Below, one piece after another: positions 50,644-59,565 of a stretch of 64,000 nucleotides of DNA (its first letter is position 1; every line of letters starts with the position of its first letter). The position numbers and the translations under genes were made by a program. The notes beneath the pieces were generated by a model. The model was not told the origin of the DNA. It was given only the letters and a program-made list of their open reading frames with translations, and did not search any database. The DNA comes from CAXQUZ01 sp942491145. GTDB lineage: Bacteria; Myxococcota_A; UBA796; UBA2385. The stretch is taken from positions 186,001 to 250,000 of the forward strand of contig CALOBC010000017.1 in assembly GCA_942491145.1 (NCBI GenBank). Direction: 5' to 3'.

Positions 50644-52146
50644 TCAGGGCGTCAAGGCCGTGAGGGTCCACGCACCGGTGTCGAGTCGGTGGTCTGCAAG
50701 CCATGCGCGGGTGCCCACGGGAAGCGTGGACATGTAGGTCCGGGTGCTCTCGGCGTCGGGGAGGGCGTGGCGGGGCTGCAGGCCGCCGGTGGTGCGGGTG
50801 GGGTCGAGCAGCTGCAGCGCGGTGCCGGACGCCAGCATGGGATCACACGTCAAGCTGTCGACGCCGAGGCGGGGCCAGGAACGGGTCGGCGCGGTCCCGG
50901 TTGACCTCACGAACAGCACGCCTTCGTCAACGGACCGGTCGTCGAGCAGCCGCTCAAGCGCCGGGCTGGTGCACCAATAGTCCTCCGCGAGCTCTGCATA
51001 GAGTGCGCTGCCGCCGGCGAGGGACAGCCCGGCGAGGCCCACCCAGGCCCACTTGCCCGGCAGGCGGTCCGCGGCAGCCCCAACCATGACCGGCAGCAGG
51101 ATGTAGAGCGGATGCCAGAAGCGGGCGCCGTATGCGAGACCGGGGCTCCAGTACAGTGCGTGCCCGCCCACGACGAGGGCGCCCAGCACCCCGAGCACGG
51201 TGAGGAACCGCCGGTCGCGGCGGAGGGCCCACAGGCCGACCAACAGCACAAGGCTGCCCCCTGGAACGCCCAACAGCAGCCGGTCGAGGCGGGCTGCAGT
51301 GTCGAGTCCGATCTGCACCGCCTTGGCGGGGGTGTGGCCCCAGGTGCCCAGGACCGGTGCACACCCCACATCGGGGCCGAAGCCCAGCCGGTTGCAGCCC
51401 GGTGGGCGGCCCAGATCGGCCACCCAACCATCGAACCAGACACTCGCGGGAAATGATGTGAGAGATCCCGTCAGTGCGGCATTGTCAGCGAGCACCAGTC
51501 CTGCCGCCAGACCGGGGAGGAGGACCAGCGCGGCACGGGCGCCGGGGGAGGCGGCCCACATCCCCCAGATGAGCAGGGGAGCGCCGACCAGCACGGCATC
51601 GAAGGGGCGCGCCAGCACGGTGTAGGCGACCGCAGCACCGGCGATGAGCGCCCAGCGGCGGTGGGACTGGTCCCGGACCTGCACAAACGAGAGGGCGAGG
51701 GCCACCAGCACGGACGTGTGGGCCATGCGGGACCCGGCGAGGATCAGCACCCCGGGGGACAACGCCAGGGCCAGTGCTGCGAGCAGGGCCCCGCGCGCGC
51801 TCAGCCACGGCCGGGCGATGCGCCACCCCAGCCACGGCAGCACCCCCGCGAGCATGGGGTTGACCAGCCACGGCACCCCCAAGCGCTCACCGAAGGCCAA
51901 CAGCCCGGGCCAGCCAATCGGGAAGACCGCGTACGACCCGCCCACCGTGTTCCAGAAGGGGAACAACAACATGCTGGGGTGGTCGCCCGGCGGGCCCTGC
52001 CGCATGCCCGCCGCAAGCAAGCGAGACTGCAGGGTGTAGGCGACCTCGTCGGTCACATGGGCGACCCCACCCAGGGGCAGCCACGCGACCATCGCTGCGA
52101 GCAGCACGGTGGCGACTGTGACCGCTGTCAGCACCATCACGGGCAT
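50644..52146 (-). CDS. Multi-pass membrane protein, PMT/ArnT-like (GT-C) glycosyltransferase
   Basis: ATG 52146; 500 aa. A first membrane helix (TAVTVATVLLAAMVAWLPLG) is followed by HVTDEVAYTLQSRLLAAG, where the Asp-Glu pair occupies the catalytic position of GT-C enzymes of the PMT_2 family. Roughly ten further membrane helices follow, then a soluble C-terminal domain of ~110 residues (ALERLLDDRSVDEGVLFVRS onward). Such enzymes transfer a sugar from a polyprenyl-phosphate donor to lipid or protein on the outer face of the inner membrane. Donor and acceptor are unknown. Confidence 0.75.
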   Translation of the reverse strand: MPVMVLTAVTVATVLLAAMVAWLPLGGVAHVTDEVAYTLQSRLLAAGMRQGPPGDHPSMLLFPFWNTVGGSYAVFPIGWPGLLAFGERLGVPWLVNPMLAGVLPWLGWRIARPWLSARGALLAALALALSPGVLILAGSRMAHTSVLVALALSFVQVRDQSHRRWALIAGAAVAYTVLARPFDAVLVGAPLLIWGMWAASPGARAALVLLPGLAAGLVLADNAALTGSLTSFPASVWFDGWVADLGRPPGCNRLGFGPDVGCAPVLGTWGHTPAKAVQIGLDTAARLDRLLLGVPGGSLVLLVGLWALRRDRRFLTVLGVLGALVVGGHALYWSPGLAYGARFWHPLYILLPVMVGAAADRLPGKWAWVGLAGLSLAGGSALYAELAEDYWCTSPALERLLDDRSVDEGVLFVRSTGTAPTRSWPRLGVDSLTCDPMLASGTALQLLDPTRTTGGLQPRHALPDAESTRTYMSTLPVGTRAWLADHRLDTGAWTLTALTP

Positions 52147-52304
52147 TGTCGGCGGGTGCTCTGGTGCGGCTGGACGCGTCCCCAAGTGCGCTCCGTGGGG
52201 GGCGGGCGGCCCACGGTAGCACAGCCAACTTTTTGGGTTCGGGGTCACTGTCGCCCCTTGCAACGCGATAGGCGGCCGCCTTCCACGTGCCAGGGGTCCT
52301 TGCC

Positions 52305-52784
52305 ATGTGTGCCCGTTCCGTCGTCACCTTCGCGCTGTTGCTGCTCGCCGTGTCTGGGTGCAGTGACGACAAAGACTCCGGGTCTGTCGCCGCGGCGTCC
52401 TGCACCCCCACGGGGGCCACTGGCGCGGGCCAAGCCCAGGTCGACGGGGTCACCGTGCAGTGGGCGGATGTGGTCTGGTCCGAAGCGGGCGATGGTGTGC
52501 AGGTCACGACCGAAGCGTCGGGTGAGCATCGGCTGACCCTGGTGGCCAGCGGTGCCCTCGCGGCGCTTCGTGCGGGCGATGCCGACATCGAGGTTGCCCT
52601 CGACTCCGGTGGTCTGGAGGGCTTTGCCCTGCTGTACGCGGGCTCGGACAGCCACTCCAGCAAGGACGGCGGGGGCACCCTCGTGTTGTCCGGTCTCGAC
52701 GGGGATGTGGTCTCGGGGTGTTTTTCCTTCGACACGGACGGCCCGGCGGTGGTCGATGGCACCTTCCAAGCCCGGGCGCTCTGA
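52305..52784 (+). CDS. Small lipoprotein of unknown function
   Basis: ATG 52305 gives 159 aa with signal peptide MCARSVVTFALLLLAVSGC. The mature part is a beta-rich, Gly/Asp-rich domain with one Cys pair candidate (AASCTPTG and VVSGCFSFD). No known family was recognised. The gene is divergent from the glycosyltransferase and precedes the kinase by 121 bp on the same strand. Confidence 0.7.
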   Translation: MCARSVVTFALLLLAVSGCSDDKDSGSVAAASCTPTGATGAGQAQVDGVTVQWADVVWSEAGDGVQVTTEASGEHRLTLVASGALAALRAGDADIEVALDSGGLEGFALLYAGSDSHSSKDGGGTLVLSGLDGDVVSGCFSFDTDGPAVVDGTFQARAL

Positions 52785-52905
52785 GCCCAAAGCGTGCGGG
52801 CTCGGGTCCCTGGCGGGGACTGTTTTGGGCCTTAGGGTGCGTCGCACCGACCTCTTTGAATGATGCCCCTTGCGCGGCGCTCGCTCGTCCCCCCAGGATG
52901 GCTCT

Positions 52906-55230
52906 GTGGCTTTTCGACAATCCATCCAGCCCTTCCCGTCCCGCATTGGCACGTGGGTCCCTGAGCGGCTGCTCGGCCGGGGTGCGATCGCCACGGTGTA
53001 CTTGTGTCGTGGGGAAGACGGCGCGGCCGGTGCGCTCAAGTGGCTGCACGATGACCACCCGGCGCTGGTGCGGCGGTTCCGGCGGGAGTGCAGCGTGCTC
53101 GCGCGGCTCGAGCACGAGTGCATCGTGCGGTGGCTCGATGACGGGATGCACGAGGGGCGGCCGTATCTGGTGATGGAGCACGTCGAGGGCAGCGACCTGC
53201 GGGTCTATTCCCCCAAGCTGCACCAGCGCCCGCCCATCGAGCGCTACACCCGGGTGCGGGCCATCGGCGTGGCGCTGTGTGGTGCCTTGGCGTTCCTGCA
53301 TGAGCGGGGCCTGGTGCACCGGGACCTCAAGCCCAGCAACGTGCTGATTGGGGATGACGACCGCATCTTGCTCACCGACTTCGGTGTGGTGCGGGACCTC
53401 GCCGAAGAAGAGTCCGAGGCGGTCGGGGTGCTCGTGGGCACGCCAGCCTACGCCGCGCCGGAGCAAGTCAATGCCGCGGGGGTCGACACCCGGGCGGACC
53501 TCTTTGGGCTCGGCGCGACGCTCTACTTCGCGTTGACACTCCAGCGGCCCTTTGCGGGCATCAGCGAGGCAGACCGTGCCGAAGTGCCGGCCCCCAGCCG
53601 GATCGATCCCGCGGTCCCCGAACAGCTCGAGAGCATCGTGATGCGGCTGATGAGCGCCGATCCCGACGGGCGCTATGACAGTGCCACGGACGCCAGGGAT
53701 GAGCTCGTGGCCCAGCGAGACACCGGTGTGGTCATCGCGGGTCGCCAGCAAGCGGTGGCCGAGGCCGCCAAGGCGCTGGACGAAGCCGCATCAGGCGCAC
53801 GGGTGGTGGTGTTTCCCCGGGGACCCCTGGGTGCAGGCAAGGGCTGGTTGACGGCCTTGATTCACCGAAATGCCGTCAAGCGCGGTATTCCCGTCGAGAT
53901 CGTGGAGCGGCATTCCGACGCTGCGGCGGCGGTGGGCATGCTGTCTGGCACCAAGGGGGCACTGGTCGTCTCCCGGCTGCCGCTGGCCCCGCCTCCCGGG
54001 GTGTGGGTGCGGGAGATCCACCTGCTGCCCCTCGGTGTCGCGGACATCCGACGCACGGTGGTGGGCTTTGCGCCGAACACGCGGGAACCGGCACAGGTGG
54101 CGGCGAGGCTGCATCGATTGACGGGGGGACTGCCGGGCTTGCTGGTGCCGGTGCTGGCCGAGCACCTCCGGGGCGATGCGCTGGAGCTGCCGGACTGGGT
54201 GCCGGCGCCGGACCGGGTCAATTCGTTTCTGGCCGGCCTCGATGCGGTCTCCCAAGAGCTGCTGGGGGTGCTCTCCCTCCAGGGGCGGCCCACCGCAGAG
54301 CGCGTGCTCGACATCGTCATCGGGACGGACGTGGGGCCCGCGCTGGCGCGGCTGTCGGCCCGAGGGCTGGTGCGGGAAGTGGACGAGCGCTGGGACCTCG
54401 CGGCGGACTTCTTTGCCCAGGCCGCGCTGACCTTTGTGCCCGAGCCGGCGCTGCTGCGGGCCCGAATCCTCGCCGCCCGGTCGTCGAGCTTGGACGACCC
54501 CACTGTGCCGGGGGGCAGCCTGTCGATGATGCGGCAGGACGCGGAGAATTCGTTGGCTGGCGGCCATGTGGCCCTGGCCTTGTCGACGGCCCGGCGGGCG
54601 GCAGAGCTGGCGGAGGCGGTGGGCGACACGCCGCTGGAGGCCGATGCCTTGTGCACCTTGGGGCAGGTGTTGCTGGACCTTGGGGAACCCCGCGCGGCCC
54701 GGCGCACCCTCGAAGATGCGTCCGCGCTGGCCCGTGCGGCGGGGACGGAGTCGCTGCGGTGCCGGGCCCATGCGCTGCGGGCCAACGCCGATCTGGACGA
54801 CCGACCGGGCGCGCGTGCGGCTGCGGCGGCCGCCTTGGACCGGTTGCTGCCCTTGGTGCAGCGGACGGGAACGGGCGACGCGGCGGACGGGCTGGTGCTG
54901 GCCACGTGGTCGCGGGCGGCCGCAGTGTTGGGGGACCGGGGGGCGTGGGACCGTGCCCGGCGGCGCACCGAGGCCCTGCTGCCGTCGCTGGATCCCCGGA
55001 CGGTGGCCCGGCTGCGCCTGATCCTCGCGGAGGGGGCCGTGCACCTGCGCCTGGCGACGGCCGCCGAGGTGGTGGGCCTCGCGCAGCTGGCGGCCGCTGA
55101 CCTGCCATTGCTGTTGTGGCGGGCATGCTCGCTGGTGGACGACGTGGCCCCGCCCCACCGGATCCTCCACGGCCTGACCGCAGATCAGGTGGAGGGCCTC
55201 CAGCGGCGGGCGGCAGCGGGCCGGGTCTGA
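52906..55230 (+). CDS. Ser/Thr protein kinase fused to ATPase-like and TPR-like regions
   Basis: GTG 52906 has AGGA seven bases upstream (TTG 52870 is an alternative); about 774 aa. The N-terminal ~270 residues are a complete Hanks-type kinase: glycine loop LLGRGAIATVYL, Lys45 in GALKWLH, catalytic loop VHRDLKPSNVLI (Asp140), DFG in LLTDFGVVRD (Asp158) and GTPAYAAPEQ. Next is an AAA/STAND-like segment with P-loop-like RGPLGAGKGWLTALIH. There GKG replaces the usual GK-S/T, so nucleotide binding is doubtful. Helical repeats of TPR type follow (ADALCTLGQVLLDLGEPRAA). No membrane helix is visible. It is likely a cytoplasmic signalling protein. Confidence 0.85.
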   Translation: MAFRQSIQPFPSRIGTWVPERLLGRGAIATVYLCRGEDGAAGALKWLHDDHPALVRRFRRECSVLARLEHECIVRWLDDGMHEGRPYLVMEHVEGSDLRVYSPKLHQRPPIERYTRVRAIGVALCGALAFLHERGLVHRDLKPSNVLIGDDDRILLTDFGVVRDLAEEESEAVGVLVGTPAYAAPEQVNAAGVDTRADLFGLGATLYFALTLQRPFAGISEADRAEVPAPSRIDPAVPEQLESIVMRLMSADPDGRYDSATDARDELVAQRDTGVVIAGRQQAVAEAAKALDEAASGARVVVFPRGPLGAGKGWLTALIHRNAVKRGIPVEIVERHSDAAAAVGMLSGTKGALVVSRLPLAPPPGVWVREIHLLPLGVADIRRTVVGFAPNTREPAQVAARLHRLTGGLPGLLVPVLAEHLRGDALELPDWVPAPDRVNSFLAGLDAVSQELLGVLSLQGRPTAERVLDIVIGTDVGPALARLSARGLVREVDERWDLAADFFAQAALTFVPEPALLRARILAARSSSLDDPTVPGGSLSMMRQDAENSLAGGHVALALSTARRAAELAEAVGDTPLEADALCTLGQVLLDLGEPRAARRTLEDASALARAAGTESLRCRAHALRANADLDDRPGARAAAAAALDRLLPLVQRTGTGDAADGLVLATWSRAAAVLGDRGAWDRARRRTEALLPSLDPRTVARLRLILAEGAVHLRLATAAEVVGLAQLAAADLPLLLWRACSLVDDVAPPHRILHGLTADQVEGLQRRAAAGRV

Positions 55231-55288
55231 GGGGGGCACGTCCGAGCGTTGCAGGGTGAAGTAGTCGACGACAATGCTGTGTTGATGG

Positions 55289-56779
55289 CTATTGTAGCGT
55301 TTTTGGTGCGCTCGCCTCTCGGTGCACCCGCCCGCTCTCGTCGACCGAGCCCGGCAGCGCCAGTCCGGCCACCAGCGCCATGAAGCCATCGAAGATGTCG
55401 CTGCGCTCGACCCTCAAGCGGGCAATGGTCGCCCGCCGTCGTGCCCGGGTGAGCCGCACCCGCAGCGCCCGTGCCGTCTCTCGGGCCAGCCGGAGGTAGC
55501 GCAGCGCGAGGGGGCCCCCGAGGGCGGTCAACACGGCGGCCACCACTCCGGTGATCCACGGGGTGTGCTGCCAAGTCTGGGGCATGAGCATGCTCAGCGC
55601 CAGATCCAGCCGTGCGGCGATGAGGCCGGCCACCACCCAGCTCAGCGGAAACGCCACGGCCCCGAACAGCAGCTTGACCGTGGCTTCGTCCTTCTTGCGC
55701 TTGCTCAGCAGCTTGCTCAGTCCCAACAAGCCCAGCGCCGCCGGGGCGTTGACGACGATGCCGATCAAGAACAGCGGCGGCAGGAAGAAGAACACGGTGG
55801 TGGCTTGGATCAACAGCGCCAGTGCGAGGCCCGGGCGCCACAGCTTGGGACCGCGGTCCAGCTCGTGGTCTTCCATCGACAGCGCACGGAGGTCGGCGTC
55901 GTAGTCGCGCACCCGGTCCATCAGCCCAACAACCTGCTCGGGATGGGTGTCTCGTCGTGCGTAGAAGGCCGCCCAGACCCGGGCGAAGGCCCACGTCCGC
56001 TCCACCATGCCGGGGCGCTGGAGGTGGGAGCCCGCTCGATGGCCCCGCTCCGCCCGCACGAGCTTGCGCGCCCGGTGCATCAGGTGGTGCAGCTCCCAGC
56101 TCTCGGTGGCATGGACAACCTCCCGCAGGGAGCTGTCGATGATGCCGGTCACCGCCCGACACGCCTCTCGCCGGTCATCGTCGTCGGCGTCGGCGGGCAG
56201 CTCTCGCAGTGCGTCGGGGATGCTCAGGGGCGGGTGGAAGGCCACCAACACGCTGGAGCGAAAGGCACGCTTGGCGTCATAGTGCAGCCCCACGGGCACA
56301 ATGACCGGCTCCGGCGAGCCTTTGGGGGACAGCTCCCGGGCCCGGTACCAAAACCGTGCCGCGCCGGTCTTGAGGTCGAGCAGGTACGGGGAGTCGTGGC
56401 TGTCCCCCTCGGGGAACAAGCACGACCAAGCCCCGCCGGCCACTGCCTCGGCCAGGGCATCCAAGCTCTGGGCGTTGGCCTTCTGGCGTTCTTCGGGGGG
56501 CAGGGCACTCTGGTCAATCGACCGGTAGATGGGGACGGTGCCCACGCCGCGCATCACCCAACCCAACAACGGAAACTTGAACAAGCCGTGGCGGGCCCCG
56601 AAGATGACCTGGGCGGGGGACTGGGTGAAGATCAACCCGGGGTCGACAAGGCCGTTGGGATGCCAGCTCACGAGCACCGCGCCGCCCTCCTTGGGGAGGT
56701 TCTCCAGCCCCGTCACCTCGATTCGACGAAAGAACAGTCGAAGCAACAGGCGAAAGGCTCGGACGGCGACGGAATACAC
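55289..56779 (-). CDS. PlsC-type acyltransferase with membrane C-terminus
   Basis: GTG 56779 has GGAG six bases upstream and is preferred over the ATG at 56851, which lies inside a palindrome. 496 aa. The acyltransferase block has SWHPNGLVDPG (the HPN...D variant of the HX4D motif), GVGTVPIYRS and LFPEGDSHDSP. The C-terminal half has four or five membrane helices (LIQATTVFFFLPPLFLIGIV, LLFGAVAFPLSWVVAGLIAA, TGVVAAVLTALGGPLALRYL). It probably acylates glycerolipid or lysophospholipid at the inner membrane. An operator-like palindrome lies 41-73 bp upstream of the start. Confidence 0.85.
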   Translation of the reverse strand: MYSVAVRAFRLLLRLFFRRIEVTGLENLPKEGGAVLVSWHPNGLVDPGLIFTQSPAQVIFGARHGLFKFPLLGWVMRGVGTVPIYRSIDQSALPPEERQKANAQSLDALAEAVAGGAWSCLFPEGDSHDSPYLLDLKTGAARFWYRARELSPKGSPEPVIVPVGLHYDAKRAFRSSVLVAFHPPLSIPDALRELPADADDDDRREACRAVTGIIDSSLREVVHATESWELHHLMHRARKLVRAERGHRAGSHLQRPGMVERTWAFARVWAAFYARRDTHPEQVVGLMDRVRDYDADLRALSMEDHELDRGPKLWRPGLALALLIQATTVFFFLPPLFLIGIVVNAPAALGLLGLSKLLSKRKKDEATVKLLFGAVAFPLSWVVAGLIAARLDLALSMLMPQTWQHTPWITGVVAAVLTALGGPLALRYLRLARETARALRVRLTRARRRATIARLRVERSDIFDGFMALVAGLALPGSVDESGRVHREASAPKTLQ

Positions 56780-56819
56780 GGTGGGCTCCGGTGGACAGGG
56801 GCGGCGGCGGATTGCAGGG

Positions 56820-56852
56820 CATGACAATGATGATGGTGACGTCATTGTCATG
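56820..56852. promoter_or_regulatory. Palindromic operator candidate upstream of the acyltransferase
   Basis: CATGACAATGA (56820-56830) and its perfect reverse complement TCATTGTCATG (56842-56852) are separated by 11 bp, so the half-sites are 22 bp apart centre to centre, two helical turns. The sequence is far richer in A/T than its surroundings and lies in the 88-bp gap before the acyltransferase start. This is typical of a dimeric repressor site; TetR/FadR-like control of lipid genes would be one idea. Confidence 0.5.
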
Positions 56853-56867
56853 CGCCAGTCGCGCCCG

Positions 56868-57461
56868 CTACCGCCGGGACCAGCGGAGCATGCCCTCGAT
56901 GTTGCCTTTCACCACTTGGGTTGCGCCGGCATCGGCACCTCGGGTGAGGGCGGCAAACTTGAGCCGGCCGACGTCTTCTTTGCGGGGGGCCGAGCTCAGC
57001 GCGTACCCGATGCAGTCGGACTTGATGAGCCAAGCGCCCACATTGTAGTCGGAGCGCGCCCCTTGCTTGGGGTTGAGCGCTGTGGTGGCCGCGTCGTGCT
57101 GGTGCCATGCGAGCACCCGCCATCCATCCCGCATGCCGTGGTCGGTCAGCACCAGCTCCATCTGGATCTCGGCCAACATGGGCACCTTGACCCGCTGGTA
57201 GAAGCGCACAGCGGTCGGTGGGTTGTGTTCAGGCCCGGCCACGGTGCGGGACTCTTCGACGTAGTCAATGTTGCCGCGGTAGCTTGCGACGTCCATGACG
57301 CGTTTGGCGAAGGCATCGACATCCACGCCACTCTGGGGGAGCAGTCCCACGCCTTCTTTCGTGGGTCGGCCGCCATCACTCCACGCGTCAAAGGTGAACC
57401 GGCTGATGGGACCGGCGGGCACATGGCGGAACACACGGTCGAGAAAGGCAGATGCGGACAT
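56868..57461 (-). CDS. Unknown protein, possibly START/SRPBCC-like
   Basis: ATG 57461 has GGAG six bases upstream; 197 aa, no signal peptide. The pattern is of a soluble alpha/beta protein: VDAFAKRVMDVASYRGNIDY, VRFYQRVKVPMLAEIQMELV, WRVLAWHQHDAATTALNPKQ and a central SDYNVGAWLI. The mix of long strands enclosing a cavity-like core resembles lipid-binding START/SRPBCC proteins, but that is only an impression. It lies 43 bp downstream of the S41 protease gene and 88 bp upstream of the acyltransferase, all leftward, so a shared transcript is plausible. Confidence 0.6.
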   Translation of the reverse strand: MSASAFLDRVFRHVPAGPISRFTFDAWSDGGRPTKEGVGLLPQSGVDVDAFAKRVMDVASYRGNIDYVEESRTVAGPEHNPPTAVRFYQRVKVPMLAEIQMELVLTDHGMRDGWRVLAWHQHDAATTALNPKQGARSDYNVGAWLIKSDCIGYALSSAPRKEDVGRLKFAALTRGADAGATQVVKGNIEGMLRWSRR

Positions 57462-57504
57462 GGGGGCTCCGGGAGGAATCGGTGTGTCGGCATCGTACAC
57501 CGTG

Positions 57505-59493
57505 TCAGCCGCCAGCGAGCTGGGCCCTCAGCAGCAGCGCGGCCATGATTCGCATCGGGTCGGCGCTCAAGGGCGGCAGGTCTGTGCGGCGGCCGGGGTC
57601 GGGTGGCCGCATGGGGGTGCCGTCATGGTGCGTGCGGAGGGCGCCGTCGAGTCGGGCTTGGCGGTCGACTTGGTATTGTTCGGCGGCACTCATTGGCACC
57701 AACACATCGGGTTGGATGCCCCCGCCACCATCGAGCTCGCGCGCGAGGCGCCGTCCGCTGGGCAAGGTCCAGACGAGGTTGGTGTACTGGGCGGCATACC
57801 CGGACTCCAGATCGGTGTGGATGACCTGGGCCAGGCCCTTTCCCCACGTGGGGGCGCCGACCACCTTGGCATTGACCCGCTCCTGCAAGGCGCCCGCGAG
57901 GACCTCCGCCGCGCTCGCCGTGTCTTCGTCCACGAGCACAACGACCGGCACACCCTCCAGCGCGTGCCCGGGGACCCCGGCGTTCCACTCGGCCAGGGGG
58001 GCGCCGGTGACCGGGTCCACGTCCGGTCCTGTCTCGGGCATCACCCTGCCCTGAAGGTCCGCCAACAGGCCATCTGCGATGAAGCGGTCCGCGATCTGCA
58101 CCGCCGCGTTGACGTCGCCGCCGGGGTTGCCCCGCAAGTCCAGCACCAGCCCTTGGATCTGGTCCAGCTCCCCGTCGATGAGCTGGTCAAAGGCGAGCTC
58201 TGCGCCGGGCTTGAAGCGCTCGATGGCCACATACGCGAGGCCTCGGTCCACGTCGAAGAGTGTGCGCCATGTGTTGTCGTCGGCGCGGTGGTCGCCCCGA
58301 AGCGTCTCGGGCACGACCGGTCCCCGGGTGATGGAGAACTCGAGGGTCTCGCTTGCCCGCTGGACCTGCAGCACAACGCGGGTGCCGGGCTCACCAGCCA
58401 TCGCACGGGTGGCCCAGGCTTCTCGGTCGTCCGCTGGCACCGCGGAGATGGTGAGGGCCTCGCCCGAGGTGGTGTCCGTGATGCGCAGCAGCGCGTCGCC
58501 CTGGTGGATGCCGCTCGTCCACGCTGGCCCGCTCGGCAGGGGCTTGACCACGCGCAGGTTGCCCTCCGAGTCGAGCTTCAGCTCCAGCCCGACACCTTGG
58601 TAGACGCCGGCGTGGCCCTCCTGCCAGCCCCGAATCTCTGCCGGCCAGACCACCCGTGTCCAGGGGTCCAGGGCGTGAAGCCCGGCCAACACCCACTCAT
58701 CGATGACCACTTCGCTGGGCACCCCGGCAGCACCCAACACGTTGATCCAAGTCATCAGTTGTGCAGTTGCGTCGCTTGCGGACGCTGCGGTGCCGAGCTG
58801 GGGTAGGGCAACGTCCGCGAGGGCCGGCCACTGGGCACGGGCCGGCGCGGTGGTGGCGAGGGTGTGCATGGCGGCTGAGGCACCCTCGCACAGCTTGTTC
58901 CAGGGCACGGCGGTGACGTACGCCCGGTCCAGCTCGGTGAGCAGGCTGGTGGCGGCGATGTCGCGGATGCCTTGCTGTCCCGCCCGGGTGTTGGCGAGCT
59001 GACCGCTTGTGTATCGGGCCTCGATGGCCGCCTCGGCCGCTTGGCGACGCAGCGCGGTGGCCACAGTCGGCTGGCCGGCTTCGGCAAGGGCTTCGGCCAA
59101 TGCGGCACTCGCTGCGGCCCGGGTGGGGGCCGGCGCCTGGGCAACCTCGGCCGAGAGCTGCTCCAGAACGGATTGTAGGTCACTGTTATCGGGAAATGCG
59201 CGCAGGCCGAGGGCCAGTCGTGCCGCCGCGGCCCCGATGTCGCCGGCTTCGGCGGCTTCCCGCGAAGACTGGGCCATCATTGGGGCTTCCACGGCGCGGA
59301 TGGCGGCACGCTCGGGCTCGAGGGCGACCAGCTGGGCAGCGAGTGCCTGGACCTCCGGCGCGACACCCGGTTGGGCCAGCGCATGGATGGCAGCCACGTC
59401 GCCTTGCTGCAAGCGCGCCAAGGGGCTGAGCGGCGGGGGCGCGGGTGTGGGCGGGGCACAGGCCACCAGAGCGGCGAGCAGCAGCAGTCTCAA
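57505..59493 (-). CDS. S41 C-terminal-processing protease, lipoprotein
   Basis: TTG 59493 gives an ideal lipoprotein N-terminus (MRLLLLAALVAC); GTG 59556, 9 bp after the kinase stop, is the longer option. The mature protein (~660 aa) has an N-terminal helical region of about 250 residues, then a PDZ domain (GVYQGVGLELKLDSEG onward) and a tail-specific-protease domain. Within it, LVLDLRGNPGGDVNAAVQIA, VVVLVDEDTASAAEVLAGAL (catalytic Ser) and VVGAPTWGKGLAQVI (catalytic Lys) are conserved. It would degrade or process periplasmic or outer-membrane proteins and is encoded next to a hybrid histidine kinase. Confidence 0.9.
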   Translation of the reverse strand: MRLLLLAALVACAPPTPAPPPLSPLARLQQGDVAAIHALAQPGVAPEVQALAAQLVALEPERAAIRAVEAPMMAQSSREAAEAGDIGAAAARLALGLRAFPDNSDLQSVLEQLSAEVAQAPAPTRAAASAALAEALAEAGQPTVATALRRQAAEAAIEARYTSGQLANTRAGQQGIRDIAATSLLTELDRAYVTAVPWNKLCEGASAAMHTLATTAPARAQWPALADVALPQLGTAASASDATAQLMTWINVLGAAGVPSEVVIDEWVLAGLHALDPWTRVVWPAEIRGWQEGHAGVYQGVGLELKLDSEGNLRVVKPLPSGPAWTSGIHQGDALLRITDTTSGEALTISAVPADDREAWATRAMAGEPGTRVVLQVQRASETLEFSITRGPVVPETLRGDHRADDNTWRTLFDVDRGLAYVAIERFKPGAELAFDQLIDGELDQIQGLVLDLRGNPGGDVNAAVQIADRFIADGLLADLQGRVMPETGPDVDPVTGAPLAEWNAGVPGHALEGVPVVVLVDEDTASAAEVLAGALQERVNAKVVGAPTWGKGLAQVIHTDLESGYAAQYTNLVWTLPSGRRLARELDGGGGIQPDVLVPMSAAEQYQVDRQARLDGALRTHHDGTPMRPPDPGRRTDLPPLSADPMRIMAALLLRAQLAGG

Positions 59494-59565
59494 GGCGTGG
59501 CCAGGGGCTGGGGTGGGGTCTCGGTCCCGACAGTGGTTGGCCACGACAGTTCCCACGGCAGTGGC

